Below are positions 44,526-55,680 of a stretch of DNA of 64,000 nt, one piece after another. The position numbers and the translations under genes are program-made. Source of the stretch: Stomoxys calcitrans. Its lineage: Eukaryota > Arthropoda > Insecta > Diptera > Muscidae. The stretch is taken from NCBI RefSeq assembly GCF_963082655.1, contig NC_081555.1, positions 185,897,424 through 185,961,423 on the forward strand, in the 5' to 3' direction. Numbering within the stretch: the first letter of the stretch is position 1; each line of letters begins with the position of its first letter. The notes below the pieces were generated by a model, which was not told where the DNA came from, did not search any database, and saw nothing but the letters and a program-made list of their open reading frames with translations.

Positions 44526-46023
44526 GAGCACGCTTTTTATACCCTCCACCATAAGATGGGGGGTATACTAATTTCGTCATCCTGTTTGTAACTACTCGAA
44601 ATATTCGTCTGAGACCCTATAAAGTATATATATTCTTGATCGTCGCGACATTTTATGTCGATCTAGCCATGTCCGTCCGTCTGTCCGTCCGTCCGTCCGT
44701 CTGTCTGTCGAAAGCACGCTAACATCCGAAGGAGTAAAGCTAGCCGCTTGAAATTTTGCACAAATACTTCTTATTAGTGTAGGACGGTTGGTATTGTAAA
44801 TGGACCATATCGGTCCATGTTTTGATATAGCTGCCATATAAACCGATCTTGGGTCTTGACTTCTTGAGCCTCTAGAGTGCGCAATTCTTATCCGCTTGGA
44901 ATGAAATTTTGCACGACGTGTTTTGTTATGATATCTAACAACTGTGTCTAGTATTGTTCAAATCGGTTCATAACCTGATATAGCTGTCATATAAACCGAT
45001 CTTGGGTCTTGACTTCTTGAGCCTCTAGAGTGCGCAATTCTTATCCGATCAGAATGAAATTTTGCACGACGTGTTTTGTTATGATACCCAACAACTGTGC
45101 CAAGTATAGTTTAAATCGGTCCATAACCTGATATAGCTGCCATATAAACCGTTCTTAGGCCTTGACTTCTTGAGCCTCTAGAGGGCACAATTCTTATCCG
45201 ATTTGAATGAATTTTTGCGCGAAGTATTTCGTTATGATATCCAACAGCTGTGCCAAGTTTGGTTGAAATCGGTCCATAACCTGATATAGCTGTCATATAA
45301 ACAGATCTGGGGATTTGACTTCTTGAGCTTCCAAAGGGCGCAATTCCTATCCGATTTGGCTGAAATTTTGCATAACTTATTTTGTTTTTACTTTCAACAA
45401 CTGTATCAAATAAGGTTCAAATCAGTTCATAACCTGATATAGCTGTCATATAAACCGATCTGGGATCTTGACTTCTTGACCCCTAGAGGTCGCAATTATT
45501 ATCCGATATGCCTGAAATTTTGTACGACGGATCCTCTCATGACCATCAACAAACGTGTTTATTATGGTCTGAATCGGTCTATAACCCGATACAGATCCCA
45601 TATAAATCGTTCTCTCTATTTTACTTCGTGAGCCCCAATGGGCGCAATTCTTATACGAATTGGCTGAAATTTTACACAGGTCTCCAACATATAATTTAAT
45701 TGTGGTCCGAACCGGACCATATCTTGATATCGTTTTAATAGCAGAGGAACTCTTTTCTTATATCCTTTTTTACCTAAGAAGAGATGCCGGGAAAAGAACT
45801 TGACAAATGCGATCCATGGTGGAGGGTATATAAGATTCGGCCCGGCCGAACTTAGCACGCTTTTACTTGTTGATAAATAAAATTCAATAATTTGCAAGTA
45901 TTTTAAGGCAATTCATGGTTAAATTATAGACCAAACTGAAGATGTCTGACTGTTAAACACGAAGCGTGCATGATCTCTTTAAAGCAGTTTTGCCAAAAAG
46001 ATTATGCATGAAAAATCACCCTT
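43998..46023 (-). mobile_element. Mariner-like element split by a class A repeat
   Basis: The left end 'aagggttttttttaagagct' follows TA (43996-43997). The right end '..gcatgaaaaatcaccctt' stops at 46023 and is followed by TA. On the minus strand the right part (45897-45872) carries the transposase start region ('caaattattgaattttattt', QIIEFYL), and the left part (44520-43980) carries the middle and C-terminus. A class A repeat was inserted between them, and a stretch of transposase is also missing. Confidence 0.8.
44538..45871 (+). repeat. Dispersed repeat class A, full copy with five 153-bp units
   Basis: It has the same landmarks as the copy at 39213: start 'tataccctccaccataagat', 'gtccgtccgtctgtcc', unit starts at 44824, 44977, 45130, 45283 and 45436 (exact 153-bp steps), then 'ccatggtggagggtatataa', the perfect palindrome TTCGGCC-C-GGCCGAA and 'cgcttttacttgtt'. 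It is highly similar to the 39.2 kb copy but has one unit fewer and no mariner. It lies inside the MLE at 43998-46023. Confidence 0.95.
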
Positions 46024-46025
46024 TA

Positions 46026-46588
46026 CATATAATAAGTGATAATAACCTTCCATACACTTACATACACGTTTTTCCTAAAAAAATGTAAACACTTCAATTC
46101 TTAATCGAAAATTGTTTCGACACACCTTTCTTTTAAATTCTCTGAGAGCTGGTGGTGGTCTCAGTTTAATGCATCACCACCAAAACAAAGGGAGTGTGAA
46201 ACGTCTTCGCCTAGAAATCTTTGAACCAAAGAAGAAAATCCGTAATTCCCAGAAGCAGTTGTTTACAATGCCAGTCAAATGTCAATAATTGCCATAAAGA
46301 TTTAATTTGAATGTGAAATTGTGATTGGAAATTATTCGAGTCCATATCAATGTAAATCACTGATTGACAATGATGTCAGCTTCCAAATAAAGCAATCATT
46401 CCCTCTTAATGAACTCGCGCGCATTTCACACATATCTCATGGCTTTGTCGTAGTGGACAGACCTGTGTCTGATGTGGCAATAAAGGTTCCATTCTTCTTT
46501 TGTCACTTTTGTGACTACCAGTCGGACACAGTCTTAATCTCATTAAATTAATAATGGGATCATTGGGAGGGTATGGCCAAGTGGTTGG

Positions 46589-46621
<33 letters not shown>

Positions 46622-47966
46622 GCGCATACCAAGTAGTAGTAGGAGGGGGCCAACCACTTGGACTGGCATCGCACCGGAATACCGATACCAATTTGACACT
46701 ATTTCGATGCCGGTGGAACACTCAAAGATAATCCGCAATAAGTCGCCTTAAAAAGTTCAAAACCCAAAACACTGAACGGGCATTATGCTGTGTTCGAGAA
46801 TCACATCCATTGTTGCACTCTGCCATATTGACAAATACATAATAAGGAATTATCATTTATCAACAGGCCGCGGAGTCTGTTGTAACACCCAAACCCATAA
46901 TGCGGACGAGGGGGGCAGGATGGAAATCAATCGGCATTACGACCGGGTATCCAATAAATAATGAAAAGCACTGCCACCACAGCACCCCACGAGGCGAACG
47001 ATGAAAAATACCCACACTGGCATTTCAGAGACTGCTGCCACCAGTAGCTCCAGTGTTCCGCTGCTCCGGTGTTTCACTGCCAGCCGTGCTTGTTCACATT
47101 TTTCCTCTTCAACGAACAAAGCTTTTCGCTTTTCAAAGTACAAAGAATAAATCCGCTTGGGTAAGCTAAACACAATCCCATTTTTAGTTTCCAAACAAAT
47201 TTGTTGCCCACAGTGTGGGCCCACAATGAGCAGTAGTTGCAGACCATCCAGGGACCAAGGGAGGTGTAGCGACATGTTAAAGCTCATAATCTGAGATTTA
47301 ATTTTCTTTTCATTGTTGGAGAAGGAGTTATTGATTCTATGGGTTATTGAAACATAAGAGTTCATACAAGTAGCAGATAATTGCATAGTCACCGCTCCAG
47401 CGACTACCGTATACGCCTATAACTGCTGTGTCAGATTGTGTGTGGAACAACAATAACAGTACCCACACTCCCCCAACCCAACGAGAGTTGCTTCAATCTC
47501 TTATTTAAGTTGGCTTAATTTTGCTTAAGTATCCATTTAAGATGACCAATAAATCAGGCGAGGCTTCGGCGCTCTTTTCATATGACTGGAGTTTCAAAAT
47601 TTCGTTTTTTTTTTCTTCTTATTCACTTTTCTTCGTCTCTGTAATTTAAGGGTCTTCCAAACAAAAAATTCCAAAACGAAGACAATAAAGCATTTTTAAT
47701 GAGGCTTTCTGAATTACTTATTAAATATAAATATCGTAACTATTTTTAGGTTATTAAATCGAATGTTCGACCTCTTTACAAGAAAAATCCATAAAGAAAT
47801 ATAAAATTTTATTTTGTATTTTTATGATGGCTACCAATTTTAAAGAACGACAATTCACTTTATTTGAGGTTAATCCATGGCTTATTGTAGAAAAAAAAAC
47901 TCTTTAGAAATGTTTCTGAACACATTTTCATCCTACGGGGCATATGGAAACTTCTTGTATATACAT
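46026..47966. other. Spacer; CA microsatellite
   Basis: No gene was recognised. (CA)14-15 at 46590-46619 lies between the inverted 12-mers ccaagtggttgg and ccaaccacttgg. A 151-codon frame (46937-47392, -) has no family motif. Confidence 0.55.
46575..46661. repeat. (CA)n flanked by a 12-bp inverted repeat
   Basis: ccaagtggttgg (46577-46588) and ccaaccacttgg (46650-46661) are exact reverse complements around the CA tract and could form a stem with a loop of about 60 nt. Confidence 0.85.
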
Positions 47967-48310
47967 TCAACAAGTAAAAGCGCGTTACGCTCGGCTAGTG
48001 TTATGTTCGCATTTGCCTCCTTATAGGCAGAACATTAATAAGGATAATAGGAGGTCTTTACAAGAAATCCCCATGGATATTTTTTATATATTTGGATAAG
48101 AATTGGGTTTTTTAGGTGCTCCAAATGTCAAATCCAGATATCGATTTATATAAGAGCTATATCAGGCTTCTTGAGGAAGATTTCATTCAAAATTTCAATC
48201 AAATAGCCCTCTAGAGGTCCAAGAAATAAAATCGGCAAATCAGTTTCTCTCGAAGCGGTATCAGGTTATACACCAATTTCGATCATACTTGGGAAAACTT
48301 TTGGAGGTCA
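47967..48310 (-). repeat. Dispersed repeat class A, reverse, 3' part
   Basis: It opens with 'caacaagtaaaagcgcgtta' and 'cgctcggctagtg', the reverse of the class A tail with a decayed palindrome, then unit pieces such as 'gatatcgatttatataagag' and 'tcggcaaatcagtttctctc'. Confidence 0.7.
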
Positions 48311-48344
48311 TATGAAAATATGAAAAAAATAGTGCAAAAATAAA

Positions 48345-48775
48345 ACATTGGAAACATTTTTACGAGAAACAAAATACACTTTTGTATTCATATTTTCTTG
48401 GTCCAGTTCGATTTTATTAAATGTCGCGACGTTTCGTTAATTTTTCTTGACATCTTCAGGGGATACGTCTATTTTTTATTAAAACATTACATTTATTTCA
48501 AATCTTCATGAAAATATAATTAACTTATATTAACAACACGACATTAATTATATTGCAGACAACTTAAATTTTAATATCACAGATCTTTGTAGTTCTCTTT
48601 CAAGTACATCATCCTATATATTTTTGTTGTATTCTTTAGCTTTCTAAAGTGTATCTCTTTCTCTCTTTGTTTTCTTTATCTAATATTATGACATTTTCTA
48701 AGCCCGCTCTATGTCCACTTTTCAAAATGTGTTGCGCCAAATCTGTTTTCTGTGATCCTTTTGCAATGTGAGCTC
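48345..48775 (-). pseudogene. Penelope-like element: end of GIY-YIG domain and 3' UTR
   Basis: The minus strand gives AHIAKGSQKTDLAQHILKSG then HRAGLENVIILDKENKERKR YTLES, the end of the GIY-YIG endonuclease part of Penelope-like elements (compare LAQHINESNHTADLKNVKTLDKE..KRYTLES at 59.0 kb). The 3' UTR follows and includes 'cctgaagatgtcaagaaa' and 'taacgaaacgtcgcgac' near 48421-48462. A stop directly after LES ends the frame. Confidence 0.82.
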
Positions 48776-48789
48776 TGCTGACTTTTAAA

Positions 48790-49740
48790 TATTTTTTGCT
48801 ATACAATTCTTTGAATAGAAAGCACTAAACAATAGTCTAAAGCCGGACATTCTGCAATGGAATCTCAACAGACACAAAATACTTTTATCACGAAGTTTTT
48901 CTTTTCTTGTAACTATGTAAGGTTTCGCTTCAACATATCCAAAGACGAAATCCGTCCCATAGTGGTTGGTGTGTTGCAATCTCTGGGTTTCATTTTTCAT
49001 TTGCAAAGAAAATCTCCGATATTTCACTCGTCTCGAAAGGGAAACAAACAAAAATGGTGAAATTTAATGATCTTCGCCCTAATAGGCAAAAATCTTGAAA
49101 ATTTAAAAACTCTTTAATTGCAAAACAGCTTCGGTGGCTACAAACGATTATTCGTGCACCGAACGATACGAATACGAATAAACAGAAAGGGTGAGTATTT
49201 TAGCGTATAAATTAGTGGTTGACAAAAATTCTAACTCTATTGCACATTACTTTATACGTTTACAAGAAAATAATCCCAAGCAGACCCATAGACTCTCAAA
49301 TATTTGCAATTATGTGCTCGACGGTACAAAAATACTGGTATATCCAATAGCAAAAGTCATTAGAGCAACACACAAACAGATGCAAGAAATAATAAAAGAA
49401 ATTTTTGAGGCACATACATTGTTTGGAGCATTTACGCTATAAAAAATATCCATCTCAATGTAGGTATTTAAATATGCGAAAACAACAATTTCTATAAATT
49501 TATTTTTATTTACAGCATAACGAATACAGTAGATTATAATACAAAACCATAACGCGTTGTGCGAAAGTGAAAGACATTTGATAAAATTGTGTCTCATAAT
49601 ATCGAAATAAATCCAAATATACTCTGAAAGAGTTTGATTACCAACTCAAATCTGCTTATAATTCGTAAAAATTTGAGTTTGAATTATGTTACAACATTAA
49701 ATTGAACTTTGCATTTCAATATGCACAATCCATTTTGAAC
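48790..49740. repeat. Dispersed repeat class E, long copy
   Basis: It matches 5190-5755 at both ends ('caaaatacttttatcacgaa' at 48876; 'tgttacaacattaaattgaa' at 49687) and 9275-9420 in between ('tcccatagtggttggtgtg', 'actcgtctcgaaaggga'). There is no tRNA-like block here. No coding sequence was identified. Confidence 0.6.
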
Positions 49741-50084
49741 GTTTAACGTTAAATTTAAATAAAAATAAAGAAAACCTATTTGAAACCCCGAAGAACATGC
49801 GGCATATATCAAGAATGATATTGTCTGGGTAAAAATTTTATATTTGATCTGAAAGAATCTATCGCAAAACAATTATACTTTTATCGTAACCAGGTCCACT
49901 GTTTATTATAAAAGTAATTTACTTGGCAAAAATTATCTTAATGTCAAATGAATTTTTGTCTTGCGTGTAGCAATTAAATGTTCAAAAATTATACGCGCGT
50001 TTCTTCGAGAGTTAGTGCGATTTTAATTTAAAATGGGCAGATATCGGCAATTTTTAAACGAAATCTTCGACAAGTAAACAAAAC
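49741..50084. other. Spacer
   Basis: Nothing recognised. Confidence 0.5.
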
Positions 50085-50388
50085 AAATTTGCTCATGAGG
50101 AACAAGTGCAGACTTCTCACATATCAATAAGTGCTGTTCGATTGAATTTTAAGCTCAATAATAAAAAGGACCTCCTTTTTAAAGCCGTGTCCGAACTGCG
50201 TGCCGCAGAGCAACACCTCTTTGGGGAGATGTTTTTCCATGGCAAAGTACCTTCCAAATTTCGCCAGCTTCTAATGCTAGGATAACCACCGCTTAAAATT
50301 TTACTGATGTTCATGCCAAGATTCGCATCCAGGCGTTCAGCGTCAAAGGTGGACATGCTAACCTCTGAGCTACGGTGACCTCGACAAG
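50085..50388 (-). repeat. Muscid tRNA-SINE, near full length
   Basis: The minus strand starts 'gaggtcaccgtagctcagag', a tRNA-like head with an A box (tagctcagagg), then 'ttagcatgtccacctttgac', 'gctgaacgcctggatgcgaa' (B box decayed), 'taagcggtggttatcctagc', 'aacatctccccaaagaggtg', 'cggcacgcagttcggacacg', a short 'aaaaaggaggtcc' and the 3' body to 'gtgagaagtctgcacttgtt'. This is the most complete copy of the family in the window, about 300 bp. Confidence 0.9.
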
Positions 50389-51109
50389 TAAACATCTGTT
50401 GTGAAAAACCTTGACTTTGTCTGTCATAGAATTGCAAGATATTTTGTAATAAATTCAAGAACGATTTTACGGGATACTAAATACGATTCTTTATGTATTT
50501 TGTTTTAATTTGAAAATGTATTGCGTCTACTTGGATTTTATGAAAAAGAAAATTAAAGTCGAATGAATTCAATTGTGTTTAGGGGTTGTTTGGATTTTAT
50601 GAAAAAGAAAATTAAAGTGGAATGAATCCAATTGTGTTTTTGTTTTATATTTGTAGTATTTCTTGTGTTAAAAAGCGAACTCACTGTCTGTTCCATAATA
50701 AAGAAACACATCAGATAAACCAAGCAAACGAATCATCTTTTCGTGCAACAAAACATATTGTGTTGTAAAGGAAAATGTCTTGCTTAAACAAAATGTTTAT
50801 GATTTCGAGTACAAAAGCCATCCTTTATCATTGACGAAGTTTTTAAACGTTTTACCATAAACAAAGTGACTTTCATATATGAGAGGTGAATTTTGATAAG
50901 TTACTACAAAAAATTATACTTCTCCAACAAAACGGAGTTGTTTGTAACAAAGATAATCCCAACGGATTATTTCTTTGTTTGCGAATGGTAAAAAACATGA
51001 ATTTAACAAAGTTATGGATAGCAATCAACCATAAAATGTTTTGTCATTAGGCTTTGCAACTTCTTATTTTTTTACCTATTTTTTTACATTGCGTATTTAC
51101 GTACACAGA
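50389..51109. other. Spacer with a 59-bp tandem duplication
   Basis: No gene. 'ttggattttatgaaaaagaa' starts two adjacent 59-bp units at 50531 and 50590 that differ at only a few positions. Confidence 0.6.
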
Positions 51110-51670
51110 AAAAATAAAAATTGGTTTCAATCACAAAACTGAATGATCCAATTAATTTTTTAATTAAAACTGCGTCAATCCAGAAAATGGTAGTACCAAT
51201 CACTGTTTTTGAAGAAGTAATTGAAAAATGAAACTGTTTTAAATTCGGTACGCAAAACCGGCCGCCACGGAATGTGGGACGTATAGGTCTTTTAAATCTG
51301 ATTTCATTAATATCTTAGGGGACGATATGGTGCTTAAGTAATATCAATTAAAGGCTACATTGCAGATATTATAAAGGAAAGGGAGAAGAAGGTATAGAAA
51401 CAAAGAACAATCTGTAATATAAAAATTTTTCGATAAAATTGATTCAAATAATTTTTTAATTAAAAATTTTAAAAAATCCATCACGATTGTGATTAAAAAC
51501 TTTTCAAATTCAACTAAAAAATTAATTGGATCAATTGATTTTTAACTGAAAATTAAATACACCTCAACCACGATTGTAACTGAAAAAAGTATGTTCAACT
51601 AAAAGAGTTATTGAAACAATTAAATTTTTAATGGAAAATTTTTTAGAGATTTTTTCTCCAAAAAATGTTT
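51110..51670. repeat. AT-rich 'attgaaac/aattaattttt' repeat
   Basis: Many diverged 'ttaattggatcaattgattt', 'gattgtaactgaaaaa' and 'attgaaacaattaaatt' motifs, opening with 'gtacacagaaaaaata'. The same vocabulary occurs at 35133-35300. Probably MITE-derived; exact ends not found. Confidence 0.45.
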
Positions 51671-51999
51671 CAAATTCGAAAATGTTAGGCGTTTCTTTTA
51701 TTGTATAGAATTAATGTTAAAATAAATAAAATAAAATTTATGGCGACAATTTCCTACTCGGTGAAATCGTTAATTGAAGCAAAAAAAGAACGTTGATACC
51801 AACAGCGAAGCACTTTATTGTAGAGACCAAACAGCAAGTTCGACTTTAAGAGTATTCCACTACCATTTGTGCTTTCTTTCAGATACAAATGTAGTTAGTA
51901 TTTGTTAAGTAGACTGCCATTTCCTACGCCATTATTCAACGAAACAATGAACGATATTTTAAAATGCCCTTGTGTGGATATTCAACAATCTTCTAAAAC
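51671..51999. other. Spacer
   Basis: Nothing recognised. Confidence 0.5.
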
Positions 52000-52280
52000 T
52001 TTTCCCATGATTATTCCACTAAAGAACAATGGGTACTTCTCTCATGTCACAGAGTGCAGTCCGATTTAAGTTTCAGCTCAATGATAATCGCTTATCATAA
52101 TAGTCCTTTTGTATGCCGACTCCAAAAGGGAGAGCCGCGACACCAATAGGAAAAATTTTACTTGGCTGGATACCTCAAAAATATAGACAGTTTTAGTGAG
52201 GAGATAAGTACCGCTAACAATTTATTGATGGGTTTTAAACCCAAGCGTTCGGCGTCATGCGCCACGGTGGCCTTCAGCTA
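52000..52280 (-). repeat. Muscid tRNA-SINE, diverged copy
   Basis: The minus strand shows 'ggccaccgtggcgcatgac', 'gccgaacgcttgggtttaaa' (decayed B box), 'gctgaaacttaaatcggact' and 'gcactctgtgac'. Order and spacing fit the copy at 50085, with more changes. Confidence 0.75.
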
Positions 52281-54757
52281 ACAATTACTGATGTCCTTTT
52301 TTCAGCAGATTTTCTGTTATTTCAGAAAACATTCATGCAGCTTACTGTGCTAAATGAGTCAAACAATTCACAGAATCGAAATAAATTTGTTTCGCATTAC
52401 CATTCGAATCTGTTTAATGACCTGGGCCAGGTTTTTAGTAAAACTCAGTTTCCGAAAGCCTAATCCTTTCTGACTGCCTTGTGATGGGGATATCAAGTGG
52501 GTTAGTAAGTAATAACAATCTATTGAGAAATGTTCCTAAATCATTCTTTAAATGGAGGCAGCATTCACTCGTTTGTGATGAAGTAGTAACTGAGTGGTAT
52601 CATATGCAAGTGTTGGACTATTTTTCATAATACGAAATTAAAAATTTCGTGGCATCGGCTTCATTCCTTGCAATTATAATTTTGAATGTTGCTGTGCCAA
52701 CTATGCCGCATGTAGGGTTTAGAAATGTGGTGATTGTGCGCACAGATTGAATATGAACTTGATGGCCGTAAAAGTCAATTATGCCCATCACGGTTGGCAA
52801 ATCGCTCGTAAAATTTTAACGACAACAGATGTGCTCTTTGTTTAAGGCGCTGTCCGTCTGCTCGTGCGACAATTTGTTGGATGCACTTTGTCTGCAGACG
52901 GGTACTCCACACTCCGCCCTCCACCAAGTATGAGTTATGAATTCTAATTTGTTTGCCCTGCCAGAGGTGCGTAGCCAATTTTATGTCATTATGCGCCCAT
53001 CCAATTGCCAGAGGGATGGGGGAAACGGTGGAGACAGCATGCACTGTCTCCACCGTGAGTCGGATTCGAGTTGATAGAACGAACGCATGTTGCACTCACG
53101 TCCATCCAGGCAGAGACAGAGGGTAATTGTCAGCTTTTGTGACATTCTAACGTTTTTGATTGAAAGTGTCATCATGGCCCTTTTTATCTGATCGTCATTG
53201 CACTGTTGAACGTCGACTGACAATTTCGGGATGTGGCAGCATATTTGATTTACAACAGTCACACATGGATGGGAGACAGTGATATGACGACACCTATTCT
53301 TTGGCAATGGCGGCAATTGCGGGGTGATGGTATCGCTGGTGGCGGAGCTGCGATTGGAATTATCTGTTGTACAAGTCACCGTTAGTGGGAATTCATAAAT
53401 CACGAGCCGATTTTGCCTGCCCGTTGAACAGGAAGGCGTTGACATTTATGGAGCCATGCAGAGAGGCAAGGCAAAGGTGATGTGGGCTTGAATAGGTCAT
53501 AGAAAAGTCATAAAAGCCATATGAAATCGGCGTGTTCATAATGCGAACATGGGGTGGCCATACCACACACACCGGATGTTGCAATTTGTCCACCGTTCGG
53601 CTGTGGCAAATAGCACAAGGCTCTAAACACAAATGCACCATGGGCCATTCCACTGGTTGCATTTGTTGTCTGTCAATGGTGTACTGTCTATAGGGTGGTC
53701 CCGAATCCTGAAGGGAATGAGCGTGATTTTCGCACTTCTTACAACAAGTTCTTACCTGCTTGCAGTTCACACTTTTGTAGACGTGTCTTTCTCTATTTAC
53801 GCCTAATTGTTTTATTGAGGATTTAAAACCCATTTAAATAGCATTTGGTTTATTTGCTTACGGCCAGGCTAACATCCTACGTCTGTCTGGCTGTTTGACA
53901 AATGAGGGAAATCCCCTATGGACCGGAAACGCCGCTGGCCAGCATCCGATGAATCGCACACTATGCTCTCACATGTCGCTCTAAGTGAAGCCATTTGTGA
54001 GCATTAATGCTAATGAGGGTATAGTCACAGGGATTAAATTAATTGCAATTTGCTTGTCTTAGGATTAAAATGATGTGTTGCTCTGCTCCTAGACAGGACA
54101 GCAATGAAACATTTGAACACTAACAGGTGAAACTCGTATCTCTTCGTCGGATCTCTCTTCTCCTGTACGTTGCGAATATTTAATGGGTGTTTGCATTCCT
54201 CAGTCAGAGTGAGAGTTGCCTTAAAATGCGGGCGGGCGTTTGAGGCTAAACTCTTTCAGACCAGCTCGTTCGTTTCCACAAATAGGGTTTGCCTGGCCGA
54301 TTAGGGCACATCTGCAGACAATGAAGAATCCATTTGTGTTCAAATGTGTTCCATTTACATGTTCTGTATACATATAACACTTGTGAGTAACCTACCAAAT
54401 TCCATCAGACATATTTGTGTGCATAAAGTTGAGTTTTCGAATTCATTTTGCTTTACATAAAAATGGCCAAAACAAAATTTAGATATTTGGCTGTTTCTTT
54501 TATAAATAAAATATTTATTTTTTATGGATAAAAATATTTTTGTAAATGAATGAATTCCTCAATGAAGTTTCTTAAAGTGCTCGCATTTGATGAGTGAACG
54601 AAAGAATTCATCCATCCCGAAAATATCGCAAAAACACTAGGAATTGAAAATGGGACAAATCGGGCTATGTTTCGAAACCCATGTGAACTAATCTGCTAAA
54701 TAAACGCCCATGTTTTCGATTTGGCCTGAATCACTCAAAAATTTTATCTACACGTAA
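52281..54757. other. Non-repetitive block with consecutive unassigned minus frames
   Basis: 52.6-54.4 kb is less AT-rich and free of recognised repeats. Three frames on the minus strand overlap end to end (53393-53833, 52981-53445 and 52775-53095; 146, 154 and 106 codons) in different phases. None has a motif, signal sequence or family likeness that I recognise, so I do not call a gene. Confidence 0.5.
53025..53056. repeat. Perfect 13-bp stem hairpin
   Basis: acggtggagacag, then catgca as loop, then ctgtctccaccgt: a perfect 13-bp inverted repeat with a 6-nt loop. No T-run follows. Confidence 0.95.
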
Positions 54758-55195
54758 AAAAATAATTTGTTTTCCATAGAGGAAATTTACGGAATGTTCA
54801 TGGGAAATTTAATAGTAGTAAATTTCTTTTGTAAAAAATGTTGGATCTTTCCAACGATGAAAGTACATGATTTTTTGTGATAAATGTATGCAAGAATTTG
54901 TGACATTTAAAAATTTTTTACCCAAACAATACTTTCGAAGGATGGGCATATAATCAACCCTACAGACTATATATACATTCTTGATAGCCGTAAAAATCTA
55001 AGACGAACCACATATGTTCGCCCGTCCCTCTTTCTGTAGAAATCGCGCTACAGCATTTAAAAAAGGAGAAAATTAGCTGAAACTTTCTGTGTCCATAGGC
55101 AGATGAGTTATATCTTGATGTAGCCCCCATATATACCGATCTGCCGTCTTAAGGTCTAAGGCTATTAAAGCCACAAGACCGATCTCCTGATTTAA

Positions 55196-55597
55196 TCCTA
55201 TGGGGTGATCCGGATCGCGAGAAGATGAGGCTATTACTGAAAGGAAGTAAGAAAGAGGTAACATGAGGGGACACATGGGACTACGAGCTCACTCGTATAA
55301 AATCGGTGCGGCAGGTGATAGCATGTGTAGGGCATGCGGGGAATATGATGAGGCGCTGGAGTATGTCCTTTATCATTGTCCGGATTTTGCGTCTAACAGG
55401 TACCGGTACTTAGGTGGGGACAACAAATAACAAATAAGGAATTTGTAAGTAGCACTCAGATTTTCTTTTCCGAGGTTATTTTTTTTTTTTTGTATTTAGA
55501 GTGCACAACAAGCCGATTACTGGCTTCGGTGTGTGTCCATAGTGGCATGGGACGGATTAATATCTGCTTTCTCTTTTCAACCCAACCTAACACAACG
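55196..55597 (+). mobile_element. LINE 3' end (zinc-knuckle tail and UTR) inserted in the repeat
   Basis: It reads WGDPDRE-type text with frameshifts ('ggggtgatccggatcgcgag'), then GHMGLRAHSYKIGAAGDSMC, RACGEYDEALEYVLYHCPDF and ASNRYRYLGGDN, then a UTR with 'gtgcacaacaagccgattac' and 'tttcaacccaacctaacac'. In the knuckle the usual LEHVLCHC is changed to LEYVLYHC. The host repeat resumes as 'taaggtcttgggctcg', matching 'gatttaaggtcttgg' elsewhere in the same repeat. Confidence 0.85.
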
Positions 55598-55680
55598 TAA
55601 GGTCTTGGGCTCGTAATAGGCGTATTTATTACATGATTGCGCTGAAATTTGGCACAGCGTGCTAGGCTTTTCAATACTCA

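Noticed and set aside
53393..53833. 146-codon frame with CxxC pairs as a zinc-binding protein
   Set aside because: Cys spacing fits no known finger and the frame has no start context or homologue that I can name.
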